Shown one piece after another: positions 35,736 through 47,963 of a stretch of 64,000 nucleotides of DNA (positions within the stretch are counted from its first letter, which is position 1; each line of letters starts with the position of its first letter). The notes beneath the pieces were generated by a model. The model had not been told where the DNA came from. It searched no databases and saw only the letters and a list, made by a program, of their open reading frames with translations. The position numbers and the translations under genes were made by a program. Source of the stretch: Sesamum alatum. Lineage: Eukaryota > Streptophyta > Magnoliopsida > Lamiales > Pedaliaceae. The stretch covers positions 21,481,188 to 21,545,187 of the forward strand of contig JACGWO010000012.1 in the NCBI GenBank assembly GCA_034509735.1. The letters are read 5' to 3'.

Positions 35736-38700
35736 TTGGTTCTATCGAAGGAGCGGGAGTCATTCTCCCCCATAACGATGCCCTAGTAATCACAGCCATC
35801 GTGGCTAACTACGAATCAATAGAGTCTTTATAGACTCAGGGAGTTCGACGGACATTACATAAGGAGAATCCTATGATCAGATGCAGTTGGGGGAAACCCC
35901 CATGGAGAATGGGGATACCTCATTGTACGGGTTCGCGGGAGATGTGGTACGCCCCAAAGGGGCAATAGCCCTCCCCCTGTCCCTGGGGCAGGGGTCGTTA
36001 AGGCAGACCTATCTAATCAAGTTCCCAATGGTGGACGCCCTCTCAGCATACAATATAATTCTGGGGAAACCTTCCCTAAATTCCTTCCAGACGATCATAC
36101 CCACTTTCCACATAAAGATCAAATTCCCTGTGCCAGGCGGAATCGAGAAAGTAGGTGGAGACCAACAACAGTTACGGAGGTGCTATGTGGAGGTCGTCCG
36201 AAAGGGACAGAAGCGGGGCACCATAGAGTTGTCCTCAGAAGAATCCCGCAAAAGACAAGATAAAAAACCCCTCGGGGAAAAAGATAAGGTAGGCTCGGGC
36301 CCTTCCCCAAGAGAAACCTTGCCTAACAAGGAGGACCACTCAAAAGTCCAACCGACGGAAGAACTATTAACCATTGAGTTATGTCCAAAAAATCCTGGCA
36401 AGATTGCTCGGATAAGCTCTCAACTAAAAGGAGCCCTAAGGGAGGACCTGATCCGATGTCTCCAACGCAATATGGATGTATTTGACTGGACCCCTCAAGA
36501 TTTGGAAGGGATAAGTTCTGAAGTCATAATGCACCATCTCAACATCGATCTCTCTATGAAGCCGATCAAGCAAAAAAAGAGGCACTTTGGCCTGGAGAAG
36601 GACAAGATCATCCAGGCCGAGATAGAAAGATTAACGGAGGCATGCCATATATGGGAAATTCAATTCCCCAAATGGCTCTCCAACGTGGTGCTTGTACCTA
36701 AGCCCGGGGGGAAGTGGAGGATGTGTGTGGACTTTCGGGACCTCAACAAAGCTTGTCCAAAAGACTTCTATCCACTCCCTCGCATCGATCAGCTAGTGGA
36801 CTCCACCTCCGGATGTGAACTCTTGAGCATGATGGACTCCTCACAAGGATACCATCAGATCATGTTGGCCCCGGAAGATCATAAAAGGGTCAGCTTCATT
36901 ACCTCGGCAGAAACCTTCTGCTACGTGGTCATGCCTTTTGGCCTAAAAAACACAAGATCCACATACCAACACTTGGTAGACAAGATCTTTCCCCCCCAGC
37001 TAGGGAGGAGCATGGAGGTCTATGTAGACGACATGCTTGTCTAGAGCCGAAAGGTGAATGATACATTGTCGATCTAGATGAGACATTCGCCATCCTTCGG
37101 AAGTATTGCCTAAAATTGGATCCTTCCAAGTGCGCCTTCGGAGCACGAGAAGGGTGTTTCTTGGGCTTCATGGTGACCAAGAAGGGGATTAAGGCCAACC
37201 CCTTAAAACTCAAGTCCATTCTAGATATGAAGGCTCCCACCGACGTTAATGAGGTACAAGTCTCACAGGAAAGATAGCAGCGCTCAGCTGGTTCATCGCC
37301 AAGTCGGCGGAAAGAAGCCTACCCTTCTTCAAAGTACTACGAAAAGCCAAGAACTTTGAGTTGGAAGAGGAATGCCACAAACCCTTTGAAGAACTCAAGC
37401 AATATCTAGTCAGCCTTCTTTCGTTGGTCAAACCTTCGCCAAGAGATACCTTATACGTCTACTTGGTTGCCTCTTCCCAGGCGGTAAGTTCGATCCTCTT
37501 TTGGGAGAAGAGTGGCAGCAAACGCCCATCTACTACGTTAGCAAAGTCCTTAATAGGGCAGAAATGACGATACAGCCTCATACAGAAGATAGCCGTCGCG
37601 CTGGTGATAACCGCCCGAAGGCTGCACCCCTACTTCCTGTCGTATCCGATCAGGGTGCGTACCAACCACTCCCTCAAACAGGTTCGAGGGAAGCCGGACA
37701 CATCCGGGCGGCTGATTAAGTGGGCCATCGAGCTCAGCAAGCATGATATCTCGTACCTCCCTAGGACGGCCATCAAAGCACAAGCACTAGCTGATTTCGT
37801 CTCGGAGGGCACATCTCCTCCTCCAGACAAGGGGACTTGGCTCCTACATGTGGACGGATCCTGCACGGCCCAGGAAAGTGGCGCGGGCATAGTCGTGACC
37901 TCCCCCGAGGGGGTAGACATGGAATTCATATCAAGTTCGGGTTCAAAGCCTCTAACAACGAGGCCGAATACGAAGCCTTGGTTTTGGGCATGAGAATGGC
38001 TTGGGAAGCAGGGGCCAAGCACCTGGTACCCTACTTCGATTCCCAACTCATCGTTAAGCAAACAAAAGGGAATATACGAAGCCAATGAGGAAAGTAGAAG
38101 CAATACCTTTAGAGGGTAGAGGAGTGGAAGGCCAAGTTTGATACTTTCCAACCCATTCAAATCCCTCGAGAAGAAAACAACAAAGCCAACTACCTGTCAA
38201 AGTTAGCCAACACCATGGTTGATTGTTGAACCAGGCGGATAAAAATACACCACTTACTCTGGAGATTCAGACCATACTTCTTGGGAGGACTAGAGACTGC
38301 ATGTCCTAGACTAGTTGAAATAAGGCCGCCTCGCTGTTGACAAATGGGAGGACACCTGCTTAAAGAGGCTGGCGGTCCATTTCCTCCCGGTGGGAGACAC
38401 CTTCTACAAAAAATCTTTCACACATCCCCTCCTAAGATGCCTGGCCCAAGAAAGGGGGGTACATGTCCTCAAAAAAATTCACGAGGGATGTTATGAATCA
38501 CACACAGAGTATTGGCCCTAGCCAACAAGGCCTTGAGGGCAGGGTACTTTTGGCCTACGATGAACCAAGACGCCAAGGCTCTGGTTAAACAATGCGAGAC
38601 GTGCCAAAAGCATGCCTCCCTAATATATCAATATGTTGAACCATTAGTCACAATGCTAGCCCCATGCATGTTCGCTCAGATGGACATTGTGGGGTTGTTC

Positions 38701-39120
38701 CCCATGGCCCCTGGGCAATGAAAATTCCTGCTGGTAGCCATAGACTACTTCACAAAATGGGTGGAAGCCGAACCCCTCTCCCGCATTACTAAGGGAGAGG
38801 TCACGAAATTCCTGTGGATAAACATCATATGCCGCTTCGGGCTCCCCCGTGAAATCATTTCGGACAATAGACGACAATTTCAAGGAAACAAGATACGAGA
38901 TTGGTGCAAGGGGTTACAAATCAGACAAAGATTCACCTCTATGGTTCACCCTCAAGCCGATGGCCAAGTGGAGGTCACCAACCGCACCCTCCTCCAAGGC
39001 ATCAAAAGAAGACTTGATAGAGCCGCGGGCAACTAGGCCGAAGAGGTCACTAGTGTCCTATGGGCCTATCGAACCACGTCTAGAGTGGGAATGGTAGCGA
39101 ACCCTCCCTCTCAGAGTGGG
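35736..39120 (+). pseudogene. Element E pol: protease, RT, two RNase H domains, integrase
   Basis: The protease Asp motif IDSGSSTDIT lies near 35827 after a frame break. Segment 35881-37044 is one open frame carrying SAYNIILGKPSLNSF, then RT with PKPGGKWRMCVDFRDLNKAC, and VYVDDMLV, ended by TAG at 37042-37044. RNase H lies at about 37420-37780, the second RNase H (LHVDGSCTAQESGAGIV) at about 37840-38230, and integrase at 38480-39100 (GYFWPTMNQDAKALVKQC, then FTKWVEAEPLSRI, ADGQVEVTNRTL). The integrase C-terminal module is deleted. The tandem RNase H arrangement marks the Tat lineage. Confidence 0.8.
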
Positions 39121-39130
39121 GGGGACTAAT

Positions 39131-39960
39131 TGATATATGTCAAAAGGATCAGCCCAAAATCGAGGCCCAAAAGCCCAGAGAGAGATCTACGAGTCCAAAG
39201 GAAGGTATTGGAGTCCTACGTAAAGGCCCACCTATTTTCAGGAGAAAGCCCATTCAATGCACCGGCCTAAGCCCAAGGAAGTATTAGTCAGGCCTGCCCC
39301 CAACAAGGAGGAAGTTCGGTCTGATCCTTATAGGAGGCCCTATCAATGGGGCCAAGTTAGAGGCTCGAACCTAGATGAAACACCAAGCAGGAAAGCCTAG
39401 GACGGAGGCCCAGGTTCATCAGGAGCGGATAAGGGTTGACCAGGTCTACTCCTCATCCTTATCCGTGGAAGACCCCTTCAGTGGACTCCCTACTTTTAAG
39501 GAGTCCAAGGGTTGCAGAAGACTAGGAAGGCCAGCACTCGACCCTTTTAGAGCGCAGAGCAACAAGGAGTTTTTCCCAACCGTGACTCTTCCTCTATAAA
39601 TACTAGCCCACTTGGTTGGTTCAAGTAACGTTTTTCTAGCACTCTAACATATGATTTTATGCTCTCACACTCGTACTCAGCTTATTTATGCTCTTCACAC
39701 ACGAGATTTCATCTTCCTTTTGCTTGATATATGTTTATTCTTCTATAACTGCTTACTGATTTGAGCGTCCGAGTGTTAACGTTTTTTTTTTGCAGGTCCC
39801 CATTCATAACTTGCAGAAAATCAAAGTCCACTACATTCAAGCCTAAGAACGAGTTCTTTCAGCTCACACGCTGTTTTTGCAGATCCCCATTTCATAGCTT
39901 GCAGAAAATCAAAGTCCACTTCGTTCAATCTCAAGAATGAGCTCTTTCCAACTCACATCA
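39131..39960 (+). repeat. 3' LTR of element E, with U5-end duplication
   Basis: 830 bp, 92 bases longer than the 5' LTR. The extra length comes from a second copy of the LTR end: TTTTTGCAG(G/A)TCCCCATTTCATA through CTCACA occurs at about 39783-39870 and again at about 39873-39960. The outer end is CATCA followed by AATAA. Confidence 0.85.
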
Positions 39961-39965
39961 AATAA

Positions 39966-41508
39966 TATATAAAAAAATATACATAAAATTATCATTATAG
40001 GAGATGAATAATATATTTATAGTGATAATTTAACGATAATAGATAGATCGTGATAAAAAATTATTTATTATCGTTAGACTATCACTATATATGTATCACT
40101 AATTATTAGTAGTGATAATTTTTGTAAAATAGGTATTACTATTAGTGATAATTTTTATAAAAATAGGTATTATTATTAAAACTATGAAATTTACTATTGT
40201 GACAAAAGAATAATTCTCGACCCGTAACACGTACATTTTTTTCTAGTGATTGTGTGTTTTATTTATTTACTTCTGGTAAGGTTTACTATGTGATTTGTAC
40301 ACAACATGAAAATATTTTTGAACAAATTACATTAATACTCATTCTGATAAGGTATAAGAATGCTGAGAGAGAGAGAGAGAGAGAGAAATGAGTGATGCTA
40401 TTAAAATTTAATGTTGAAATTGTTGTGTAATAAAAAATTTATGTATAAAATTATCTCTATGAATGTGTTATTAATTATTAATAACGACAATTTATATAAA
40501 ATCCTTGTGATTACTAAGGGGGTGTTTTGGCTTAGCCTATAAACTCAAAAAAAATATTTTATGAGGTGTTTGAGAGTTTATAAATTTTTAAAAATTGTTT
40601 GATAATTTGTAAAATAGATTGTAATATCTCAAAATAAAATATTTAGAATTTTATAAATTCTTTCAAAGTAGTAAGCTCGACTCATCCCAAAAATATTTTG
40701 TAATTGATTTTGACTTGTCAATACTTTTATTTTTCTTTTCCTTTGATAATAATTAGATTTTGACATGTGAATATTGGTGGTTAAAATAATGAGATAGTTT
40801 AATTTTGACTAAATTAGTGGAATATTTAAGTAAAAAATATTAGATTTTATTCTTAACCTAAAATTTAGATTCACCCACTTAAATTACAAATTCATAGTAC
40901 GTACTTAATAAATAAAAGTAATTGCATTATGGTAGGATATTCGAACATGTAAAAGCATCAAACAAAGATTAGTTTCGTACATACACAAGTCGAATATTTA
41001 AAATTTATGTAATATTTAAAAAATAGAAATTAGAACATGAGGGCTTCTTCCTTCGGATTACATCGAAATTCAATATATTTCATATATATTTAAAATGGTT
41101 ATTTATATATAAATCTTTATATATTATCATGTATAAGTATTTACGTGCGAGTATATATATACCACATGGATTAACTGGAGTTTTGATCCCGTAACTTCAG
41201 GCCTAATTCAATCCTTGTGTGAGTATATATATCACATATATTTTTTTAATTTTTATAATTTTAATCTTTTTAATGAATATATTAAAAGATAAATAGAAAA
41301 GGAAGAGAGAATGTCAAAACCTAGCTTTTCCGGACACGCAAAAATCAGTGAAGCAGAACGATTCCCACCCCACCCACGTATAATTACTATGTCAAAACAA
41401 AAACGTGTTTTATATGTCAAAAGATAACATAAACTGCTTTTAATGACATAATTTGTAACTTTATGGCGACTTATTTAAGTTATTCCCTTGCAAATTATTA
41501 TTTAAATA
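39966..41508. other. Unit 2 flank between elements E and C
   Basis: Matches unit 1 from about 6905 to 8160 and then, after a gap of about 1.3 kb, 9530-9770. It contains AGTGATAATTT motifs, a GA microsatellite (40365-40386) and TA-rich runs. No gene. Confidence 0.65.
40365..40386. repeat. (GA)11 microsatellite
   Basis: An uninterrupted run of eleven GA dinucleotides in the unit 2 flank. It is not present at the matching place in units 1 and 3. Confidence 0.9.
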
Positions 41509-41513
41509 GATTG

Positions 41514-42063
41514 TGATGTTACGTGAATTTGGAGAACAATTCAACAACAATGTGATAAAACAATAAATATAATAATCGAATTAATTTATAACAATCGGGA
41601 GTTGATGTTACGTGAATTTGGAGAACAATTCAACAACAACGTGATAAAACAATAAATATAATAATTGAATTAATTTATAACAATCGGGCACAATCGACAA
41701 CACGTACAAGCCGATCCAAGAATATTGATTCAATTGATATACTAGTAGAGTTCTTGCAAAAATCCAAAGTCCCCTAATGAAGGGGTGGAGCTCATATTTA
41801 TACTAGGAATTTATTTACGGTAGGTATGGGGTATTGTCCTTATTGTCCTTCCTCTCTATGTCTTCAGATATAAATGGTAACGTCTTATGAGGACGTAATA
41901 GTCTTTTCTTCGCTTCCTCATTAATGAGGGGGGTTTCCATGGATCAAGCCTCCTTTGCTTGATTCCCTCCATGTGTTAATGATTTTGGTCAACTTCCCTT
42001 GATTCTTTCTTCCTTGGTGGAAGAAAATAAATGCTCCTTGACTTGGTCATTTTCTCGATATCA
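41514..42063 (-). repeat. 3' LTR of element C with 89-bp terminal extension
   Basis: Positions 41603-42063 match the 461-bp 5' LTR. The outer 89 bases (41514-41602) repeat the U5 end of the LTR (TGATGTTACG...ATCGGG) and are joined to the LTR by AGT. On the plus strand, AGT followed by TGATGTT is also what occurs at the 5' LTR/primer-binding-site border (47961-47970). Confidence 0.85.
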
Positions 42064-42330
42064 ACTGCCCCCTCAAGTTCCAAGCATTCTAGAAGGAATA
42101 ATTGGAACTTTAATAAGTAGGATTCGTCTAATGTAGGCAAGCATCTTGTTTCTCCTTCAAGAGATGGGAAGAGCTTATGTTTGGTAGATAAAATCTTCTT
42201 TGTTTGGAAATTTCTTCATCTCCTTCATCTATATATACGTATATCATTCATTTATTCTAGAGCTTTTTTGAGCTTTTGATCATCGTTCACTCCTTGATTT
42301 CGTGCTCTTCCGGTGAACTAATCCTTTCGA

Positions 42331-42530
42331 ATGTCGAATCGCAAAGGTACTCATTAATCGTTCTCTTTTTCTCGTTGTTTTCATTCGTATTTTAATTTCC
42401 TTGTAATTGCTTGCATCTCTTCCTTCCGAATTTAGTCGTTACTCCTCGTTTTTAGGAATCTGGAATTTTCTCATAGGTCTAGCGGGGCTCGTTCCGGTCA
42501 TGGGTGGGGGGGGGGGGGGAACGAGGTGGA
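42331..42530 (+). pseudogene. Truncated antisense ORF of element C
   Basis: ATGTCGAATCGCAAAG at 42331-42346 followed by a GTACTC splice donor is identical to the mini-exon in element D (49795-49810, minus) and parallel to that of B (16192). An intron-like stretch follows to about 42453. The next exon (GGTCTAGCGGGGCTCGTTC) breaks off in a G run near 42510-42520, which abuts the end of pol. The rest of the ORF has been deleted. Confidence 0.6.
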
Positions 42531-42547
42531 CGACGCTGGCCGCGGCC

Positions 42548-45500
42548 CTAACCTCGGGGGCGGACCCTGTTGTCATATGCTTTAGACATCGAACGTTTGT
42601 ATACTTGGGTCCTTCTCTCAGCCGCTTCTCTTATTTTTTCGACTAAGTCCAGATCTTCTCTCCGTGCTTGGGAGTTTTGTTCTTCATCGTATGTTTTCAC
42701 TCTCCAAGTTTCCTCTCCTATTTCTGCGGGAAGCACGGCTTCCGTTCCATACACCAAGTTGAATGGTGATTCTTTTGTTGCTCTCTCTGGAGGTGGTACA
42801 GTATGCCCACAGAACTCCTGGTAGTTCATGTACCCAATTTCCTTTAGCATTTCCTAAGCGCGTCTTCAGCTGGTGGAGGATGGTTCTGTTTGTCACTTCA
42901 GCTTGGCCATTCGCTTTGGGGGTTGTTCACTGACGTGAACAGTTGTTTTATCTTTAACTCTTTTAGCCAACTCTTCAATTTGTTGCCTTGGAACTGGGTT
43001 CCGTTTGTCCGAAATTATGGCTCTAGGTATGCCAAATCGACAGATGATGTTTTGCCATACAAACTTGATAACTTCTTTTTCACTGATGCTTGACAAGGGT
43101 TCTGCCTCCACCCATGTGGTGAAGTAATCCACTGCTACAATCAGGTATTCCTTTTGTCCAACCGCGCGGGGTAGTTTACCCACTATGTCCATCCCCCACA
43201 TGTCGAATGGGCAAGGGCTCTCTATAGTTTTCATGAATGCAGCGGGATTATGCAGATGATTGGCGTGCTTCTGGCATGGGGAGCATGCGCGGACCAGACT
43301 TGAAGCATTTCCATCATAGTTGGCCAGTAATATCCTTGTCTTAAAACTTTCTTGGCTAAAGATCGAGCTCCTGAGTGGTTTCCACAACTACCTTCATGCG
43401 TTTCACGGAGGACGTATTCAGCTTGTTTCTGGTCCAAGCATTTTAACAATGGTGCGGAGAAACCCCTCTTGTACAAATCTCCATCTATCAAGGTGAATCT
43501 GGCTGATCTTGTCTATATTTTCTTGGCCTCTTTTTGGTTTGAGGGCAAGGTACCATCTGTCAGAAATTGTATGATGGGAGATTTCCAGTGGGTGGTGGCG
43601 TCAGTGGTCACCATGATTTCGTTGTCTGCCTGGCTTTTTTCTATGCTGATGGTTGGATGTGTTGCAGATAACAGGGTTATCGTGCGTTTTATAGTGAAGT
43701 GTGCAGCGCTGGCTAGCTTCGCTAGTTGGTCTGTTGTTGAATTTTGCTCTCTAGGGATTTGTTTCAAGATGAACTCTTGGAATTTCTCTTTTTCTTCTTG
43801 CAATTTCAACAAGTACTTTGCCATCCTTTCTCCCCTTGCTCCATATTCTCCTCCCACTTGGTTGACTACGAGTTGGGAGTCGCTGAATACGTGTACATGC
43901 TGAGCCCCTGCTGCGCGGATCAGCTTGCTTCCCAGTAGCACTGCTTCGTATTCCGCTTCATTGTTTGAGGCTGGGAAGGCCAGCGTGATGGCGTATTCCA
44001 TAGTGTCCGCCTCCAGGCTTTCGATGACGATCCCTACTCCGCTGCTTGTCGCGGTGGAGGATCCATCAACATACATCCTCCATAACTTTGGTTCTTCTGT
44101 TTTCGCCTTTGGGGTAAACTCAGAGATGAAGTCGGCGAGGATTTGTGCCTTTATCGCGGGGCGCGTTTGAAACTCTATCCCATGTTCACTCAATTCTACT
44201 ACCCATCTGATCATCCTCCCAGAAGCGTTGGGGCTTGCTAGAATATGCTTTAGGGGGTGGTTTGTCAACACCACTACTTGATGGGAGTGGAAGTATGGGC
44301 GGAGTTTCCTAGAGGCTGTCACCAATGCTAGGGCCAGTTTCTCGATGGGGGAGTATTTGGGCTCCGCCCCTTGTAACATCTTGCTTACGTAATATACGGG
44401 TTGGTGTAATCTCTCTTCCGCTATTACTAAGACTGCACTTACGGCGTCCTCCGATGCTGCTAGGTATAAGTATAGCGGTTCTCCTTGTTTGGGTTTGTTT
44501 AGGAGAAGGGGGGCTGCCAAGTACTTTTTCAAGTCCTCGAACGCTTTCTGGCATTCTTCATTCCAGGTAAACTTTTCTATTTTCCTTAGAGTCTTGAAGA
44601 AAGGGAGTCCTTTTTCTGCCCCTCGTGATAGGAATCTGCTTAGGGCCGCCATTCTTCCGGTTAGTCTTTGCACTTCTTTTTTGTTCTTTGGGGGGCCCAT
44701 CTCTTGTATGGCCTTAATTTTCTCCGGGTTCACTTCAATTCCTCTATGCGATACCAAGTATCCTAGGAATTTTTCTCCCTGCACGCCGAAGGTGCATTTG
44801 GAGGGGTTGAGTCTCATCCCCAGCTGTTTTATTATGGCGAAGCATTCTCTTATATCTTGTATATGATCCTCCCTCCGAAGGCTTTTTACCAACATGTCGT
44901 CGATGTAGACTTCCATGTTTCGTCCTATCATTTGTTGGAAAGCCTTATTCACTAATCTTTGGTACGTGGCTCCGGCGTTCTTCAGCCCAAACGGCATCAC
45001 TTGATAGCAGAACGTGCCTTGTTCGGTGATGAAACTTGTCTTCTCCTGATCCTCTATTTCCAGGGCTATTTGATTATATCCTTAGAAGGCATCTAGGAAA
45101 CTTATCATTTCACATCCTGCCGTTGAGTCGACTAACGCGTCTATCCTTGGGAGGGGGAAGGAGTCTTTCGGGCACGCCTTGTTTAGGTCGGTGAAGTCTA
45201 TGCACATTCGCCACTTCTTATTAGGTTTAGGGACCAACACCACATTAGCCAGCCATTCGGGGTATTGTACCGGGCGGATGTATTGCGGCCAACAGTTTTT
45301 CCACCTCCTCTTTGATGATTCTGTTTCTTTCAGAGCCAAAGTTTCGCTTCTTCTGCTTTACTGGGCGGACGTTTGGGTTGACGTTTAGCCTGTGAGTTAT
45401 AACTTCTTGATCTATACCGACCAAATCGTCGACGCTCCATGCAAATATGGTGGAGTGTTCTTGGAGGAACTTTATCAACTCCTGCTCCTGCTCTGAGCCC

Positions 45501-46282
45501 ATGGTTGTTCCAATCGAAGTGATCTTCTCAGGCTCGCCTTCTATCAGTTGGATGTTTTTTGTTTTTTCTGCGGCCACTAGTTTTTCGTCTTCCATCTTTC
45601 TCTTTTTTTGTTCTGGAGTGTGTCCCTCTGTCAGGGGATATGGTGGAGGAGATTGGAGCGTTGTTCTTTTTGCTACTCTCTCAGCTTCTGATGGTCGGTT
45701 GTTTTTTCCTCTTCCCGGATTCATTCCTTTTCGGAGGATGTTAGCATGACATTCTCTTGCAAGGCGGCGGTCTCCTATTTCCTCTCCTATTCCTCTGTAA
45801 GCGGGGAATTTCAACTTCATATGGAAGGTGGAAGCGACTGCTCGGAATGCGTTTAAGCTTGGTCTTCCCATGATTATGTTATATGACGAGGGTGCGTCCA
45901 CTATCAAAAATTTTATCATTCGAGTGGCCCTGTAGGTGGCAGACCCGATCGAGATAGGTAGGGCTATTTCTCCGAGGGGTTCCACCACACTTCCGTTAAA
46001 ACCCACTAATGGGGTGTTGACTTTTCGTAACATACTGGAGTCGATCCCCATTTGCGAGAATGCTTCGTTGAATAGAATGTCAGCGGCACTCCCCGTATCT
46101 ACCAAGACTTTCTTAACTAGGAAGTTGGAGACAGTGGCAGAAATAACCAACGCATCGTTATGTGGTGGTATTCCTTTCTCCAAGTCCTGCGTGTTGAAAG
46201 TGATTTCTTCCTCTGGGGTTTTATCCAGAGTGACTTTCTCGCAAATGTGGATGTTATGGGAGGGCTCAGCTGCTCTGATCAA
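42548..46282 (-). pseudogene. Element C pol: protease, RT, RNase H, aRNase H, integrase
   Basis: Protease is in 45245-46282 (VLVDTGSAADILFNEAF), leading to the RT start VKQKKRNFGSERNRI. A frameshift occurs near 45290 and a TAA at 45082-45084. Segment 43513-45000 is a 495-codon open frame with VMPFGLKNAGATYQ-type sequence, VYIDDMLVKS, an RNase H region (EKLALALVTASRKLRPYFHS) and the second RNase H (WRMYVDGSSTATSSGVGIVI, ending DQLAKLASAA). An in-frame TAG at 43513-43515 follows. Integrase (43491-42548) has CSPCQKHANHLHNPA, WVEAEPLSSISEKEVIKFV and FNLVYGTEAVLPAEI, with frameshifts near 43310 and 42900. The domain order and the second RNase H identify the Tat lineage. Confidence 0.88.
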
Positions 46283-47920
46283 AGCCTTTCGCGCTCTTGC
46301 TGAGTCTCCTCCTGCGGGTCCTCCCGTAACTACTCCTATAACTCCTGCGGTTGGGAGTTTTTCTGCTCCCTTATCTTTGTATCAGGATATTTCTCCCCGT
46401 TCTACGTTCTGGTTGAATCTTTGATTACCCATTGGGGCTTCCCGGTCACGATTTTGCCCTTCCACGTATTCCTTTAAGTATCCCCTCTGAATCAGCTTCT
46501 CAATCTCATTCTTCAGGTGATAGCAATCCTCTGTGTTGTGTCCTCTATCTTTATGGAAGCGGCAATATTTGTCTGATTTCAGGCGCTTAGGATTATCTTT
46601 CATCTTCCTTGGCCATTGAACGATTCCTTGTTGTTCTGCCACAACGAGGATCTCGGCCCGTGGGGCTTTAAGTGGAGTGTATCTCGTGAAACTTGTTGGG
46701 GGCATATGTCTATGTCCCTCCGCTTGCCCTTCTCTCCTTGGGTCTTTCTTTTCTCCTTCTCTTACTTTCCTCTTGTTTGACTGTTCGGTCTTTGGTTTGC
46801 TAGCCTCTTCAATACGGATGTATTTGGCGGCTCTTTTCATCAGTTCGTCCAGTGTCGATGGTGGTTTGCCGGCGATAGATTCGCGGAAACGTCCCCTCCG
46901 TAGCCCCTGTCGCAATATACTTGCTAGCAATTCGTGGTTGAGGTGGGGAACTTCGAGGACGGCGCCGGAGAATCTTTGTATATAGTCTCTTAGGCTCTCT
47001 TGCTCCTGTTGGACTATGGTAAAAAGGTGTGCCGCAGTTTTTGGATGACTTTTGTTGATGGAGAAATGGTGCAGGAATCGCTGCGAGAGTTGCTCGAAGC
47101 TTTCAATGGTGTATGCCGGGAGTTGGTTGAACCACGCCATAGCTCTTCCCGCTAGGGTCGTGTGGAACACTTTACAGTATCCGGCATCGCTCATATCGAG
47201 TAAATCTGCCTTGGCTAGAAATTTGTCAAGGTAGTCCTCGGGGTCTGTGGTTCCGTCGTATTCCGCCCAGTGTGGCAATCTAAGCCCTTGAGGTAAAGCC
47301 TCCGCAAGTATTTGCATAGAGAATGGGCTTCTTCTCGCTGGGGCCACGGTCATTGGAACCAGGAACTACGGGGCGCTCCGGAGTCGAGAGGTTTGGAGAT
47401 GCGAACTGCCGCCTCTCGTTTTGCTTGGGATATCTTCATATCTTCCTCTTCGCTGAGCTCCTACCTCCTTATTCCGCCGGGGGAGGCTGGGAGGTTGGGA
47501 GGTTTGTATGCTTCCTTCTTCTTCGCCCATGGACATGTCCTGGGGGCCATCCTCCCTCGACTCATTATCCCCGGGGGCGGAGGATGCACCTCGGCCTCGG
47601 CGGGGGGAACGAGGGGGAGTAGACTCTCGAGGACGATTTGCCATGAAATGCATGATTGCCCTCTCGGCTGCTTTTGCCGATGCATCTTCAATCATCTTTT
47701 GCAATGCTTCAGCTGTCATTTGGAGCATCGGCGGTTGGGCAGCGGGCGGTGGGGCTTCGCTGGCTCCTTCCCTCCTTTCTTCACGTTCCCTCCTATGGTC
47801 TTGCTGGGGACCCAGGCTCATGTGCTCCAAGGGGGGGAGCTCTCCTTCGTTATCTTGTGGAGCTCCTGTCCTTCGCTCCTCATTCATCTCCAAGTCTCTA
47901 GCCATGGATCGGGTTTGCAT
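46283..47920 (-). pseudogene. Element C gag
   Basis: It starts MQTRSMARDLEMNEE at 47920. An in-frame TAG at 47366-47368 interrupts it; the same frame resumes and runs to a TGA at 46382-46384, then continues in the same frame into protease. Capsid core: PHWAEYDGTTDPEDYLDKFL and AMAWFNQLPAYTIESF. The end reads CRFHKDRGHNTEDCYHLKNE, a CCHC-like knuckle. The proline-rich N-terminal third is typical of the lineage. Only nonsense changes are seen within gag, so decay is recent. Confidence 0.85.
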
Positions 47921-47963
47921 TCTCAGTATTGCGATTGAAAGTTTCCCACAGACGGCGCCAAGT

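Larger units (their letters stand above)
33523..39960 (+). mobile_element. Tat-type Ty3/gypsy retrotransposon E
   Basis: A 6438-bp element with LTRs 33523-34260 and 39131-39960, bounded by the 5-bp TSD AATAA (33518-33522 and 39961-39965). Unit 3 shows the empty site TTTAATAATATATAAAA near 54733. The order is gag, protease, RT, RNase H, second RNase H, integrase. A purine tract GAGTGGGGGGGACTAAT precedes the 3' LTR. The integrase end and any aORF are missing: coding sequence runs to within about 60 bases of the 3' LTR. The LTRs differ at roughly one base in ten over their first 160 bases, so it is older than element C. Confidence 0.9.
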
